DNA from: Branchiostoma floridae
Lineage: Eukaryota; Chordata; Leptocardii; Amphioxiformes; Branchiostomatidae
Direction: 5' to 3'
Length of the DNA stretch: 64,000 nt
NCBI RefSeq assembly: GCF_000003815.2
Contig: NC_049989.1
Coordinates: 14,040,637-14,104,636 of the forward strand
Of the stretch, positions 43,899 through 55,443 are shown one piece after another (the stretch's first letter is position 1; each line of letters starts with the position of its first letter). Below the pieces are notes generated by a model. It made no database searches. It had not been told where the DNA came from and was given only the letters and a program-made list of their open reading frames with translations. The position numbers and the translations under genes were made by a program.

Positions 43899-46249
43899 CT
43901 AAGAAACTAATCTATCTTTCGAATGGTAATAGTACTGTATCATATACATAATCAGGCTAGCGTTATGTGCTGCTTCAGGACAGTATGATATTGTCTCGTT
44001 TTTAAAGGAGTTGTATATAAATTGACCGACATAGATGAGATGGTCTAAACAATATGTGGCTAAATCGTCGTCTTCGGGATACTCACCGTTCATTCCGTCA
44101 GTGTAGTAAACAGTGACTATCCAAGCACAGATCATCAAGGTTGTGAGGAGCATACTAACGGCACCTAGTCGTTTCATGGACCACTTTGTGACATCTGCAA
44201 AACATACAAGTAAAGAACCGTCCATAAAGTTTATACAAAATCATTAATGAAGGTCGTGACCTTCTTAATGGTAATACCCCTGTCACATAACGCGCAAAAT
44301 CGAGCGGACGACGATTCTGCGAGCTCTAAATGACATGAGTAAGACGTCCGGTGTTCTGACGATCATTTCGCGATTTTTCGGGATCGCCGGCGATTTTCAG
44401 GGGTTGAACGATGGTCGCGGTGCAGCGAAACATGTTTTTAACAAGTCGCCGGTTATCTCTGAGTTCGCAGAGCTCGTTACCAAGTCGCCTGCAGATCGTG
44501 CAAATCGGATGGCGAACGCCCGTCAGTCGGGTGACGTTCGCCTGACATACGCTCGACTTACGTTTGTTTGCAAATATTGAATTTCTTTAAATGTGAGAGT
44601 AATTCTGACATTGTGGTCCCTGTGGTAGCATGTAGTCTGACTTTGTGACACACTTTCTTTTCTTTCGTCATTTCTATTATGCCCGCGCATTCCATTACTT
44701 GGTTAAAAAGATTCCGACAACAAAAGAATAAACATTGATTGATCTCTTGCCTTATTGTGAGGAACGTTTCGTGTTACCTTGTCCGCGTGTAAGAGGTCAT
44801 GGGAGTTTAATTATCAAAGATTTATTTACTGGCGATCGCACGAGCCTCGCTTATATGTGACAGGGACAGTTTTTGGGCGAACAATACGCAAGACGCTCTG
44901 AAGATCATAAAATTTGCCGACCTTCCAGCAATCGCGAAGTACGTCCGAAGATCGCACATTATGTGACAGGGGTATAAAGACCATTCAACCATTTAATGGT
45001 TTAATCGTCGCCGTACAAACAAATCTTACTATGGAGAAGGTAAAGAAACTAGGTTTCGTCATCAGCCTAGTCCAGCCTTCGACAGGGTTACAGAGTAAAG
45101 AGTCTTTGATCTGTTTGGATAGCAAACATCACATATGAAAGAGTCATACGACATCGTGCTTCAAGGTCCGGCTACAACGTACAGAAGAGGTCGTCGGCTT
45201 TCAAATATTTACTGGTAGCAAACAGAACAATTGGGGTGGTGAAACTATCTTACCCCTACACACAGTCATCGGTCTTTGATACCAAACAGAAACAAGCGTA
45301 TAAAGAGAGCAAAGATTTTAAAACATAATGTGGTATTGAGGGGACACAAAAGGAGACATGTCATAAACAGTCTTAGAATTTAACAACAAATGATCAGCAA
45401 ATGTACTGCAAACAAGCAAGGAAATGTAAACCACCTTGTGGCCACCGTCCAAGATCTTTCTTTCTTTTCTCTCCTCTCCTCACAGCTGTGTGAAGACGTG
45501 TCCGACTCTCTAGTAGCTGACTGACAAGGTGACGGTATGGAACTTCCCTCAAGCTTTCAACAAAGTCGTCAAAAGCGTCATACGGTAATTCTGTAACATT
45601 TAAAGTTGCAATGTTTGCTAATGGCACGCACAGTTTTTGAGCATTGAAAATATCGATGAATACAAATTCCAACTTCAAATTCTTAAACAAGAACTATGAC
45701 AGACATTTTATTATCTTTCTAACACATACATATATTTTTGTAGCTTTCAAGAATATGGTGATATAGTATATACTAATACTATATACTAGTATATTGACAT
45801 CTTTACATACATAAGCGTATTAAAAAAATTTGGGTGCACCTGTGCACCAACAGAAAAATTGTGTACACAGCTCCAATTACAGGTGCGCCTGGGTACACAA
45901 ACACCTAGTATTTCGAGCCCTGGTGGCGGTTGAAATTACCGAGTACGGCAGATTTTTAACAGGTACGGCAGAAATTACCGGTCACGAAAGTCCGATAAGT
46001 GTTTAAGATTACAGTTGATTTTTCATGTAGCTTGAAAATTGTTCGAAAGTTTCTGTTCGTACCCAACAGTTTGTCCAGTAGCGCCCTGGCGCCGCAGTGT
46101 GGCCCCTCTGTTCTCGCCTTGGCCCGGATGAACCCCGGGTCTCCGTCCCTCCAGTGGACCGTGCTGTACCGCAGGGCTTGTACCGGGTCCATGTCACGGC
46201 TAATGTCGTCATAGCAGTCCAGGATAACTTGTCGGTGTAGCGGATCCAT
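43899..46249 (-). CDS. CARD-transmembrane protein (short isoform or separate gene)
   Basis: Three exons: 46249-46063, 45590-45435 and 44194-43899 (stop TAG). All junctions are phase 1 and match. The G left at 46063 plus AA gives Glu; the G at 45435 plus AT gives Asp. Predicted length is 212 residues. Residues 1 to about 95 form a CARD-like death fold (HRQVILDCYDDI, ARALLDKLL-E-LPYDAF, FVESLREVPYRHLVSQLLES), with RIG-I/MDA5-type spacing. A basic linker follows (RRGEKRKK), then a TM helix LGAVSMLLTTLMICAWIVTV at about 124-145 and a 67-residue tail with two N-glycosylation sequons and paired Cys. CARD plus TM resembles MAVS in outline, but here the TM is not at the extreme C terminus. The start at 46249 (GCCGCTATGG) is chosen because upstream codons lack ATG. 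Confidence 0.7.
44275..44974. mobile_element. TAA-flanked MITE in the CARD gene intron
   Basis: Inverted ends TACCCCTGTCACATAA, flanked by TAA (44272-44274 and 44975-44977). A 3-bp TAA target is Harbinger-like. The interior is rich in TCGCG words; the ORF at 44335-44580 is part of the repeat. Same family as 30954-31175. Confidence 0.8.
45435..45590 (-). CDS. CARD exon 2 (helices 5-6 and basic linker)
   Basis: Acceptor AATGTTACAG; the exon completes the CARD fold (YDAFDDFVESLREVPYRHLV) and ends at CCACAAG|GTGGTT in phase 1. The leftover G joins equally well to the transmembrane exon at 44194 (giving DVTKW) and to the NB-ARC exon at 43398 (giving DTPFM), so it is the likely branch point for two isoforms. 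Confidence 0.75.
46063..46249 (-). CDS. CARD exon 1 (helices 1-4)
   Basis: 62 codons from MDPLHRQVILDCYDD to RALLDKLL, ending at the donor TTGG|GTACGA. The CARD core pattern is visible: a polar first helix, RYSTV, then IRAKARTEGPHCGARALLDK, similar in layout to the IQAE..KGP..A segment of RIG-I CARDs. The upstream flank has a CRE. Confidence 0.75.
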
Positions 46250-46307
46250 AGCGGCTACAAACTGTGAACGTAAGTAACTTTCTTCCGGGTATTCTGGCAA
46301 CTTTCGA

Positions 46308-46315
46308 TGACGTCA
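46308..46315. promoter_or_regulatory. Palindromic CRE (TGACGTCA)
   Basis: A perfect TGACGTCA 59 bases upstream of the CARD start codon. Position and sequence suit CREB/ATF binding. The same octamer is in both coiled-coil promoters. Chance occurrence cannot be excluded. Confidence 0.45.
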
Positions 46316-46685
46316 CTGTCCAAATTAGTCCCCAGCAAAAGAAAAGAACAAACACACAAGATGAAGACATTCCTCTGTGCAAATCTAATAATGGCGCAAC
46401 TTTGGCAGCTCCAAGGTGGATTGGACAGCGAATAGATTGTATCCGATGATTTGGTTGTTTAGAAAATCAAAACTTTCGTCGATTATTCGGGCGTAGGGAG
46501 ACACTTGTCTTGAGTGAAGCGGTCGGTGCGGATGGATTTGTAAAGGTTAAAGGTGGGTAGGCTTGGTTTCGGGTAGTATTTTTCTGCCGTTCTATTTGAC
46601 CTGGTTGGCGTTGCTTAATTATATGTTTGTCACAAATTTATCCCCTCAATGGTTTAAGTTTTTCTTTTTTTACTCAGATATAATG

Positions 46686-47341
46686 CAAGTATACAAAAGT
46701 AACGGGTTCCGCACTGGTGTTCCAGTGCTGAATCAATGGGTCGAATCGGCCTCAGCACTGGTTTTCCAGTGCTGAAGAAACGTCAGCACTGGGTTTTTTT
46801 TTACAAAGAATAGGTAGTTACAGGTGGATGACACATTCTGTTTGTGCGGCAAAGTAACATCGTTTAAAAAACAATAGGTAGTCAGAGTTAGACAACTAAC
46901 AGTTGGTCTATCGGTGTGGTAAAGAGATCGCTTTTTTTTTACAAAGAATAGGTAGTTACAGGTGGACGACACATTCTGCTTGTGCGGCAAAGAAGCATCA
47001 TTTAAAAAACATTGTATAATACAGTTGTCCATTTATATTTTGTTACAGAATGTAAGTTCTTTTCACCAACTTTATACATTTTATACTCGGTTTCCAGTGC
47101 AGAATATTTGTCAGCACTGGATTTCCAGAGCTGAAATGTCCTCAGCACTGGAAATCCAGTGCTGATTGTAGTCTCAGCACTCGGTTTCCAGTGCTGACAG
47201 GAGGGCTTTGAGTGGTGAAGCTGCCTCAGCACTGGATTTCCAGTGCTGACGCCGGCTCAGCACTGGACTTCCAGTGCTGACGACCACTTCAGCACTGGTG
47301 TTCCAGTGCTGACAGAGGAGACCGTTACTTTTGTATATTTG
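46686..47341. mobile_element. Hairpin-array foldback element, short copy with 11-bp target duplication
   Basis: Ends CAAGTATACAAAAGTAACGG and the inverse of CAAATATACAAAAGTAACGG (19/20 match), with CAGATATAATG repeated exactly at 46675-46685 and 47342-47352. An 11-bp duplication is in the range of Mutator-type transposition. The inside holds about eight 22-bp palindromes of the type CAGCACTGGATTTCCAGTGCTG, mostly in 47120-47315, and a ~80-bp direct repeat (about 46790-46868 and 46927-47011). No protein is encoded. Confidence 0.85.
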
Positions 47342-48439
47342 CAGATATAATGAACTTTTTTGCATAACTAGCGGTTTGGATGTAGAAATGTAGGGGATTT
47401 GCCCAGCTCGTTTAAAAATCTTAGCACAGATTCAGTCCACAACCAGTCGACTGTAAGCCAGAAAATACGGAGAAGGGGGAGCTGACAATTATTTTATAAC
47501 CATACCCAAACTCCAATCAGGGAAAACACCGCACCAAAGCTAAAAAGTGTAAAGGAGCCCTGAAGAATTGTGACTTTCTCTCCTGACCCTACCACCCAGG
47601 GATTACGTTATATGCTGTACTGAACATGTATATGGTTTGGGAAAAGACCCTATGTTTATGCATGGTGCAGGGACATGATCGTGAGTGGGTTATGTTACAG
47701 TTTTACAAACCCTATACACGTATACAAAATAAAACGCTTACCAACAAGCTTTCGATCAGTCCTCTGATCCTTATCAGGTTGCTGCAAGTATGTAATATAT
47801 TTAAACCGTCGATAATTGCTGAAAATGTGGTAAAAGCATAAAACTTGCTGACTCTTGATTGTATACTAGACATTTTCATGTATACATGTGGTACAAACAT
47901 AGGAAACATACAGGTTATGTAGGTACAGATAATGAACAGTGGTTGAATTTACCAATTAAGGGACTAATTCAAAAGCTAGCGTTGGCTTTATCTATTTAGT
48001 TCCGATGTGTAACTAAATGTAATCCTGCTTGAAATCATACAAAACTTATACTTATACAATGGTAGGCTGTAATATGTCTATCTAGTACTTAGATATCATA
48101 GGGCATTTTAATCAGTATGATCTGTTCTTGTTTGATCCATTGTTTATTCATGTGAAGCTCAAATCGGCCTACAGGTCGCTTTTCATTGAGGCCATGAGGG
48201 AAGACAAACTATATAACAGATATGCAGTTTACGTCATTTAAAATCCCTACATACAGTCTATACACATATTTTACGCATACGTATACATGGTCCACCAACT
48301 CGCAACTTTGGCTGAAGACAGACGGAGGTGGAAAACGTATGCCGATTGCATTAATGGCCCTGAGGTGAGGTATACGTGGTCAAAATACGGAAGAGAGATA
48401 TGGAACATGATTCAATTCCGTTTGTTTGGATCGTTTCTG

Positions 48440-51245
48440 TTACTTAAAGAGTTTCTTAAAGGAAGCTAAAGTTGGGCGGTCCTTCTTCCCGACCCTCAAA
48501 TTCTCTACCTGAAAGAGAACAATAATGCAAAATGAAGACTGAATATAGATCTAAGACGTTTTACAGCGTTTGTCGTGTAATATTGACTATATTACAACGT
48601 TTAACGACAACCATTAGCAGTCATTTTACGTAATGAGTTATTCACATTCCTCGAATCAAGTACAACAGATTTTAAGAGACTCAATGCTACAGGCAGATTT
48701 GATTATATATTCAGACGTGACAACTCCCACAATGCTAAAATAGGTAAATATATGAAAGATTGCTTTGTCATAAGAAAAAATGCCGAAACTCATAATTAGC
48801 CCCACTCGATTGTAGTACAATGTTTTAGGCTAGCTCTCATTGTTTTACAAATAAGGATGTCAAATTTCATTCTATATGCACAATCTGCATATGTACTATG
48901 TTTTATACTTGCTTTAGTAATTAGGGTGATAAGTTTGTTTCTTCTTTTTTTCTGCCATACATTGTACCGTGTACGATCGTTGCGCAATAAAGTTCTTCTT
49001 GTATATCCTAAATGCAGGTACGATGTGGGAGTAGGTCTTAGTTATGGTTTAGTTCCCAATCGGATAAAGGGGCCCTGTCCGGCAGTTGACGGGCTGTTTT
49101 TGACACAGTTTATGGGGTGACCACTTTGGTGGGGCACTTTGCGGCCCCCGGGATAATTTTGGGCCCGGCCGGGCACCGGGTTGAATTTAAGGTGGACTCG
49201 AAATGACCCGAGACCCGATAATTAAAAAAACGCCCTGACCTACCCGTGGTAAAACCTAGGGGACGCAGCCCCCCCCCCCCCCCCCGAGCTTTAGAGTGCT
49301 GTATTCAAGTATTGTCAGTAAATTTTGCACAACGAAAAAGGATCGGAAGCAAGTCGTACCTCGTCTCGGAACTTGGCTGCCTCGCTTCTACTGCAAGCCA
49401 GCTCCTCCTAAGCCGCGTGAAAACAAACATTTGCTTCAGAATAAAATCTTACCTCATTTTATTAATGTTTTTGTGACAATTTTAGACATACTCTGTAAAC
49501 CAATCTACTGTATAGCAACATACAATGTCCAGCTCTAAAATGGATATTTGCACTTTCTTACTATGTGACCATGAAATTTTGTTGATCTCTGACGTTCATA
49601 TAGCACTTACAGTAAGTGGTTATACTTTATATCTTTTAGGCAAACGTGTGAGTTACTGCAGGGATAGAGTTTGCTACACAGTTTGTTACGGTGCCTCTAG
49701 ACGACCATGTCGGCATCACGTAGCGTAACGGTAGTATGTGTAGCTCACAGCTGCGCATATCGGCATCACGTAGCGTAACGGCAGTATGTGTAGCTCACAG
49801 CTGCGCATATCGGCATCACGTAGCGTAACGGCAGTATGTGTAGCTCACAGTTCGGACCTCCTGAATTCAAGCCCCCTGATATGCTCCGACGGTGTGCCCT
49901 TGGTAAATGGACTCATCGTTATTCGAATGGACATTATATGGAGGTCCCGTGTTTGAGGGAAGTAAAACTCCGAGGACGGAAAGTAACCCACCACACTTAT
50001 CGAAAAGAGTAGGGTCCCATTCCGTTAAAAACCTTGTGCGTTACGCCATAAGGCAATACAGAAATGATCTTTTTTAAGCCAATGATATTGTTTCAGCCTA
50101 CCTTGGTCTGGCTCAACATGCTCTCCTTCATGGTTGCTTCCTGATCTTTTTCTGCCACTATTTTGGCCAGCGCCTGTGAACATTCAGCGATACTACGATT
50201 GGTCAAAGAATGATAGTGTTTAATGATTGTCAGGACAACGTACGTCAACGTTGTTTGCTGTTTTCTAGAACTTGTTTTTCACCACCTTTGATAAATGTAT
50301 CTGTCGTTAGCTACCCTACATGTCCAGGTGCTATGTGCTTCTGATATACATTTGTACGACAAGTGTAAATAGTTGTCAAATTTATGAGCTTGCAATGAGT
50401 GATTTTCGCAAGCTCATTTATTGGTACTCACATGTGACATCACTTCCTGTGCGACATTGCCATATTGGTACTCACATGTGACATCACTTCCTGTACGACA
50501 TTCCCATAATGGTACTCACATGTGACATCACTTCCTGCACGACATTGCCATATTGGTACTCACATGTGACATCACTTCCTGTACCACATTGCCATTTTGG
50601 TACTCACATGTGACATCATTTCCTGCACGACATTGCCATATTGGTACTTACATGTGACATCACTTCCTGTACGACAATGCCACATTAGTACTCACATATG
50701 ACATCACTTCCTGTACGACATTGTCATATTGTTACTCACATGTGACATCACTTCCTGTACGACATTGCCATATTGGTACTCACACGTGACATCACTTCCT
50801 GTACGACATTCCCATAATGGTACTCACACATGACATCACTTCCTGCACGACATTGCCATATTGGTACTCACATGTGACATCACTACCTGTACGACATTGC
50901 CATATTGGTACTCACATGTGACATCACTTCCTGTACGACATTCCCATAATGGTACTCACATGTGACATCACTTCCTGCACCACAATGCCATATTGGTACT
51001 CACATGTGACATCACTTCCTGCACGACTCTGCCATATTGGTACTCACATGTGACATCATTTCCTGCACGACACTGCCATATTGGTACTCACATGTGACAT
51101 CACTTCCTGCACGACACTGCAAGCATCACCCTTCATTTTCGCCTCTCTGGCTTCCTGGAAAATAAGCAAACACTCGTTGTTACTTTGCTTGATTATCCTC
51201 CTTTATCTATTCTCACGATAACGTGTGTGAGAGAGGGGCAGACAA

Positions 51246-51300
<55 letters not shown>

Positions 51301-54300
51301 CACACACACACACATCAAATACGGCATAAAACGGACATAAGATATAAACATAATGCGAGGGAATTATCATCACTATGTACATCAAAGTCATCCCAGGTAG
51401 TGTTTCTGTATCCAATTTATTACCCGAAGGTATCAAATACACGTACTTGGTCACGTTCAAAGTTGAATAGGAAAGGTGTGTTACCTTTATTATGGTGACT
51501 ACGATTTCTTACTATAACAACAATGATACTCACCTCCTCCGTCTTGTCATGGAGGCTCTTCAGGGAACTGATCATCTTTCGATGGGAAAAGAAAATAGCA
51601 CATACTGTGTACATACTGTATTGTCATGTACAATGTGATCTAGGTCGTTAATATTGTATATTTTCGAATTTCTAAATGAACAGTCCGAATGCAGATAAAT
51701 TTTTAAAACATTTGGATCGTTGTATATTTTGACACTCAAAAGTTTCTGGTATCATGATTTGGTATTTACGTTATGTGTTGTGTGGCGTACGGCGGATTCC
51801 TTTATGTTGAAATATAGCGAGTGAGAAACATGTTGCCATCACCGTATAGTTGTGCAGGTTAGATAATAACAGTGGATCCAATGCAGTAACCATGCCTGTA
51901 GTTGATGTAGTTGTTAACTTGGTAAGTGATACCAGTTTTTCACACTAGTGTCACTTTGGGCACCTCTTAAATACAGATATAAAGGACTTGTTGGTTGTGA
52001 TACAATGTTTAGTCTGTATGTGTGTTTTCTGTAATGAATGGCATTGTAAATGTGCTGATGTATAAAATGTTTGTCAGGAACTACTCACCATCTGCTGATC
52101 TAAAGCCTCTCGCCTCATCTTCTCGTTATTCTGATGCTGTGGAGGAGAAAGATTTCATTTAAGATTTAACTAATCCAATGTGGTATTCTATTTCCACCTC
52201 CTTTAAGTCACCTTTTTATCTTTTTCTCTTTTCTTCGGTCTTTCCTTGCTTTACCCCACGTGAAAGTAGCATTTCTGATAAAAGTTGTGGGTTCAAATCA
52301 ACCTTGAAAACTGTTAAACGTTGCTGGTGATACAGTATACCACTCAATAAGATTAACATGCATTGGCATAATACCGGCCATAAGACTTATACCGGCCGAT
52401 AAAAAATAATGCAATTTAAAGAGATCTACACATGCAACAATAGTTATTTCTGAGGTATGCACACTTCAGACATCCAGGTGTCCAATACATCATTTACAAA
52501 GCATCGATTACAATGCATTCGAAGACAACAAGGCGAAAAGTTTTCAGTATCTTTTTCGGGACAGGCAGCTCGTCGTGGGCCGAACACACCGTCACATTCA
52601 TTGCCAGATTTGTAGATCATAATTACACATGCTCACGGCACAAGACGAACATGATTCAACAGCAATCTTGAATTTCTGTTGGTGACCTACAACTCATGTA
52701 AAAGTGTGAAGAACCGTTGCATAATAGCCCGGATCTACGACTGAATGGGCAAAATTGAACGTACGCAGCCATTTTCCCGCCATGTTTATATCTACGCTAG
52801 CAGTAGAGTGTTACGTCATAGCGGTTGTGAGGCACAAAAGTTAAATGAAAATTCTTGTCAGTATACGTCCGTTTTCTCATGACATTTTGTATGCTCATGC
52901 AGGTTTATGTTTTATGCATTTACTAACAGAAAATGAAGGAACATGCATATGGAGGATGTATAAAGGTACATAGCGACAGTTAATTGTGCCGTGTTTCTTC
53001 CGGCCGGTATTTTGTAACCCCTCTCAACCACGCGCTCGTTCACCGTGTAATTCCGCGGCGTGTTACAATTACGATATTACGCTTTTAACAAGACAAGAGT
53101 GGCAGAAAAGTTACACAGAAGAAGTGGCAAGGGTAAGCTATAACAGCAACATGTAACTGGAGAAAATGATGCGTTGACAATTTGTCAAATCAGTATGGCT
53201 AGAGAAATCGTCGTAGACGTGCCGGTATTATGATAATAAAGGGTAAATGCCCCGGCCCGAGGTGTATATGGTGAGATAATCCCCTGGTCAGGTGCGATAA
53301 CCACCGAATAAACCACCCAGTGAGCGTAGCGAACGAGGTGGTTTATGAGGTGGTTATCGCCCCCGACCGGGGTATTATGCCCCATAAACCCCCGGGGGAA
53401 GGGGCGCCCCTTTAACGNNNNNNNNNNNNNNNNNNNNNNNNNNNNNNNNNNNNNNNNNNNNNNNNNNNNNNNNNNNNNNNNNNNNNNNNNNNNNNNNNNN
53501 NNNNNNNNNNNNNNNNNACTAGGCGGTGGAACTGGACCATTACAATGGACTTGGTCCCCATGTAACTCTAACATGGACTGCACACTGTACAAAGCATTCC
53601 TTTCTGCTGGGACAAGTGTGTTGCTATTTAATCCTAAGTTATAGTTGTACATATTCAATAAATTTGAAGGAATGTGAACAGTAATAATGTTTGGATTCAG
53701 GCCAGGCAGGTGGGTATCGCTCCCCTGATTGGTCGGCGCCTGGCTATATGATAATAGATGTTAAAGCATTTCGCAGAGAAATCCTCCGGCCACAGACGAA
53801 CTTTGGGAAGACGTATTCCGTACCAATGTATTCAAACGTATATGTGCTATGTGTAAACTGTGCTTGAGCACGAATAAGGCAAATATGTCACAGTTTAACT
53901 TCTGACGGAGCTTGTGCACAAAGGAATTGAACACTCCAAAAGCATTACTAGTAACAAAACAGAGAAATTAGACGTCCAGTGAACACCTGGACTTTCAACC
54001 CTATAAGGGAAATAAGATAGATCATGGGCATCGTATGGATAGAGTAGATAGGGATCAGTAACACGGATGCGTACAATCCCTGTAATGTTTTACAAAAGGT
54101 GAACCACAACATTCATATTGCAATTGCGGTTGATGGCTTGGAAGATTACTATAGCCACGGGTGGGATTTCACCCCCTAAAAATAGTTTGTATAGATCAGT
54201 ACTCACCAACACACGGACGCAATCCTTTAGATGGCTGTTGGTACTGCGCATCCTAAGGAACTCCTGCCTCATGTTGGCAACTGTCATGAATTCATCTAAA

Positions 54301-55028
54301 GAGAGACATAAAATGTCCATGTGACGTACTCTCCAAGCAGAGGTTGAGCTCGGGCTTTTTTTAAACCAGCCTTTATGCGTTTTGATCGGCCGGTGCTAAG
54401 AAGAAACAGTACAGATTAGAAAGCCCAGCATATACGCCTAAAGACACGTCAAAAAACAGACAGATCTGAAATTCTGCTTGTAGACTTTACTAGTGACGTA
54501 GTTTAAGATGTATACAAAACGTACATATATGACAAGAAAACCATCGTGCCAGACGTAAAGAGATTTGTTTTCATTAATGAAAGTCGTTGAGCGCTCGGCC
54601 GCAGCGACACCGCCAACGCACCGCATTTTCAGTGAGTTACGCGCGTTAGCATTGCCAGCAGCCTTTAAACTTCAGTGCATTTGTGTTTTCTTTTCACTTC
54701 CTGTTCGTTTTGTTCCAAGTACCCGGACCAACAGTGAGAACTGCGTCCGATAAGAGGCATTTTGAACTAGGACATCCCGAAAATCCTCCTGATTTATGCT
54801 GGCATCATTATAAACATGGGCCATTTATATAGTCAACTAGTAAAGGCTGTAACACATGGGATTCATGTCCACAAGTATGAACTTCGGCGTGTCAAATTTC
54901 ATCGTAGCGGACTGAAAACTCCGTTATATTAAGCTAAAAGTCTTTCACAATTCCTTACCTGTCTTAACATGCACTTGTGTATATTCACCATCCCTAGATG
55001 CACCTCTACTCTTCTTAAAACAATCCAT
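48440..55028 (-). CDS. Short coiled-coil protein, paralogue of the myosin-rod fusion gene
   Basis: Eight exons with matching phases: 55028-54959 (MDCFKKSRGASRDGEY), 54295-54207, 52136-52089, 51575-51534, 51154-51092, 50173-50102, 49407-49360 and 48508-48440 (acceptor CTCTTTCAG; VENLRVGKKDRPTLASFKKL, stop TAA). Predicted 166 residues. Exon 1 ends in phase 1; the rest are phase 0. Exons 2-7 match those of the long gene one to one (exon 2 [14 protein letters not shown] in both; exon 4 four codons shorter here). The last exon is unique and replaces the whole myosin-rod block. The protein is charged and helical with no membrane segment; function unknown. Introns also match, including the 50-bp minisatellite, so this is a segmental duplication. 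An assembly gap lies in the intron between exons 2 and 3. Confidence 0.78.
48600..49006 (+). mobile_element. LINE 3' remnant
   Basis: The frame RFDYIFRRDNSHNAKIGKYM (about 48700-48760) aligns with FRYIMTCDNPCMADIGKYIK at the C terminus of the LINE at 18192. The 3' end ATTGTACCGTGTACGATCGT then GCGCAATAAAGTTCTT matches that family's tail. It lies just upstream of the short paralogue's last exon on the opposite strand. Confidence 0.65.
49707..49855. repeat. 50-bp minisatellite, 3 units
   Basis: Same unit as 29797-30350 (GGCATCACGTAGCGTAACGG) in the equivalent intron, with three copies. Downstream sequence with GACCTCCTGAATTCAAGCCC corresponds to the B-box-like flank of the longer array. Confidence 0.9.
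50418..51120. repeat. 44-bp minisatellite carrying an exon end and splice donor
   Basis: Sixteen units of exactly 44 bp. The last (51077-51120) is the authentic 3' end of exon 5 of the short coiled-coil gene; the other fifteen lie in the following intron. On the minus strand each unit reads GTGCAGGAAGTGATGTCACA then T|GTGAGTACC, so the exon end and 5' splice site are repeated. A two-unit variant (ACATTCC followed by CATAATGG) recurs at units 2-3, 9-10 and 12-13, showing higher-order duplication. Confidence 0.95.
51246..51314. repeat. (CA)n microsatellite
   Basis: About 69 bp of CA dinucleotide with one CG interruption, in the intron where the long paralogue has the GA-rich array. Confidence 0.97.
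53221..53760. repeat. GC-rich palindromic repeat interrupted by an assembly gap
   Basis: Contains inverted words such as GATAACCACC..GGTGGTTATC and AAACCACC..GGTGGTTT on the left side. Bases 53418-53517 are 100 Ns. It is absent from the equivalent intron of the long paralogue. Likely a young element whose hairpins blocked assembly. Confidence 0.5.
54328..54495. repeat. Diverged foldback remnant (TACTCTCCAAGCAGAGGTT family)
   Basis: The left end TACTCTCCAAGCAGAGGTTG is intact; the right end (CTGCTTGTAGACTTTAC) is eroded. Same position relative to exon 2 as 35253-35404. Confidence 0.65.
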
Positions 55029-55087
55029 TGTCAAGCTACGCTAGAACATTTAGTCTGGCTAGCTATCGAATGTTACTAAGCAGTACT

Positions 55088-55180
55088 GTTCGAACGATAA
55101 ACAATGGAACGTTATGACGTCATGATCGACAAGAATGGAACGGAGAAGAACGGCGATCTCCAACTTCGCCTGACATCATA
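55088..55180 (-). promoter_or_regulatory. Conserved promoter block with CRE, short coiled-coil gene
   Basis: Starts about 60 bases upstream of ATG 55028. Shares TTCGAACGATAAACAATGG and TTATGACGTCATGA (CRE at 55115-55122) with 37256-37344. The second CRE of the long gene reads TGACATCA here. Conservation against diverged flanks suggests function. Confidence 0.55.
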
Positions 55181-55443
55181 CAGGTGTTACATCATCAAGA
55201 CAAACGGTTAAACAAAGCCACATATTGCCTTTTATTTGCTTTGACTCTTTAAATACTTGAGAGGAAAGTGGCTTTCTGTTGTCCTTGGTTGTAGGATATC
55301 TGGGGCAGGTCGAAGTGAATTTTAAACAATGCGGTTCTTTCGTCGTGGTGAAATGAACACTTGGAAATAAAATGTGTTTCGTCTTCCACTGACTAGAAGT
55401 CGATTATTTACATATTCTTTATATATAATTTCCCTCACTTGAA

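Noticed and set aside
44335-44580. 81-codon plus-strand ORF
   Set aside because: Lies wholly inside the TAA-flanked MITE.
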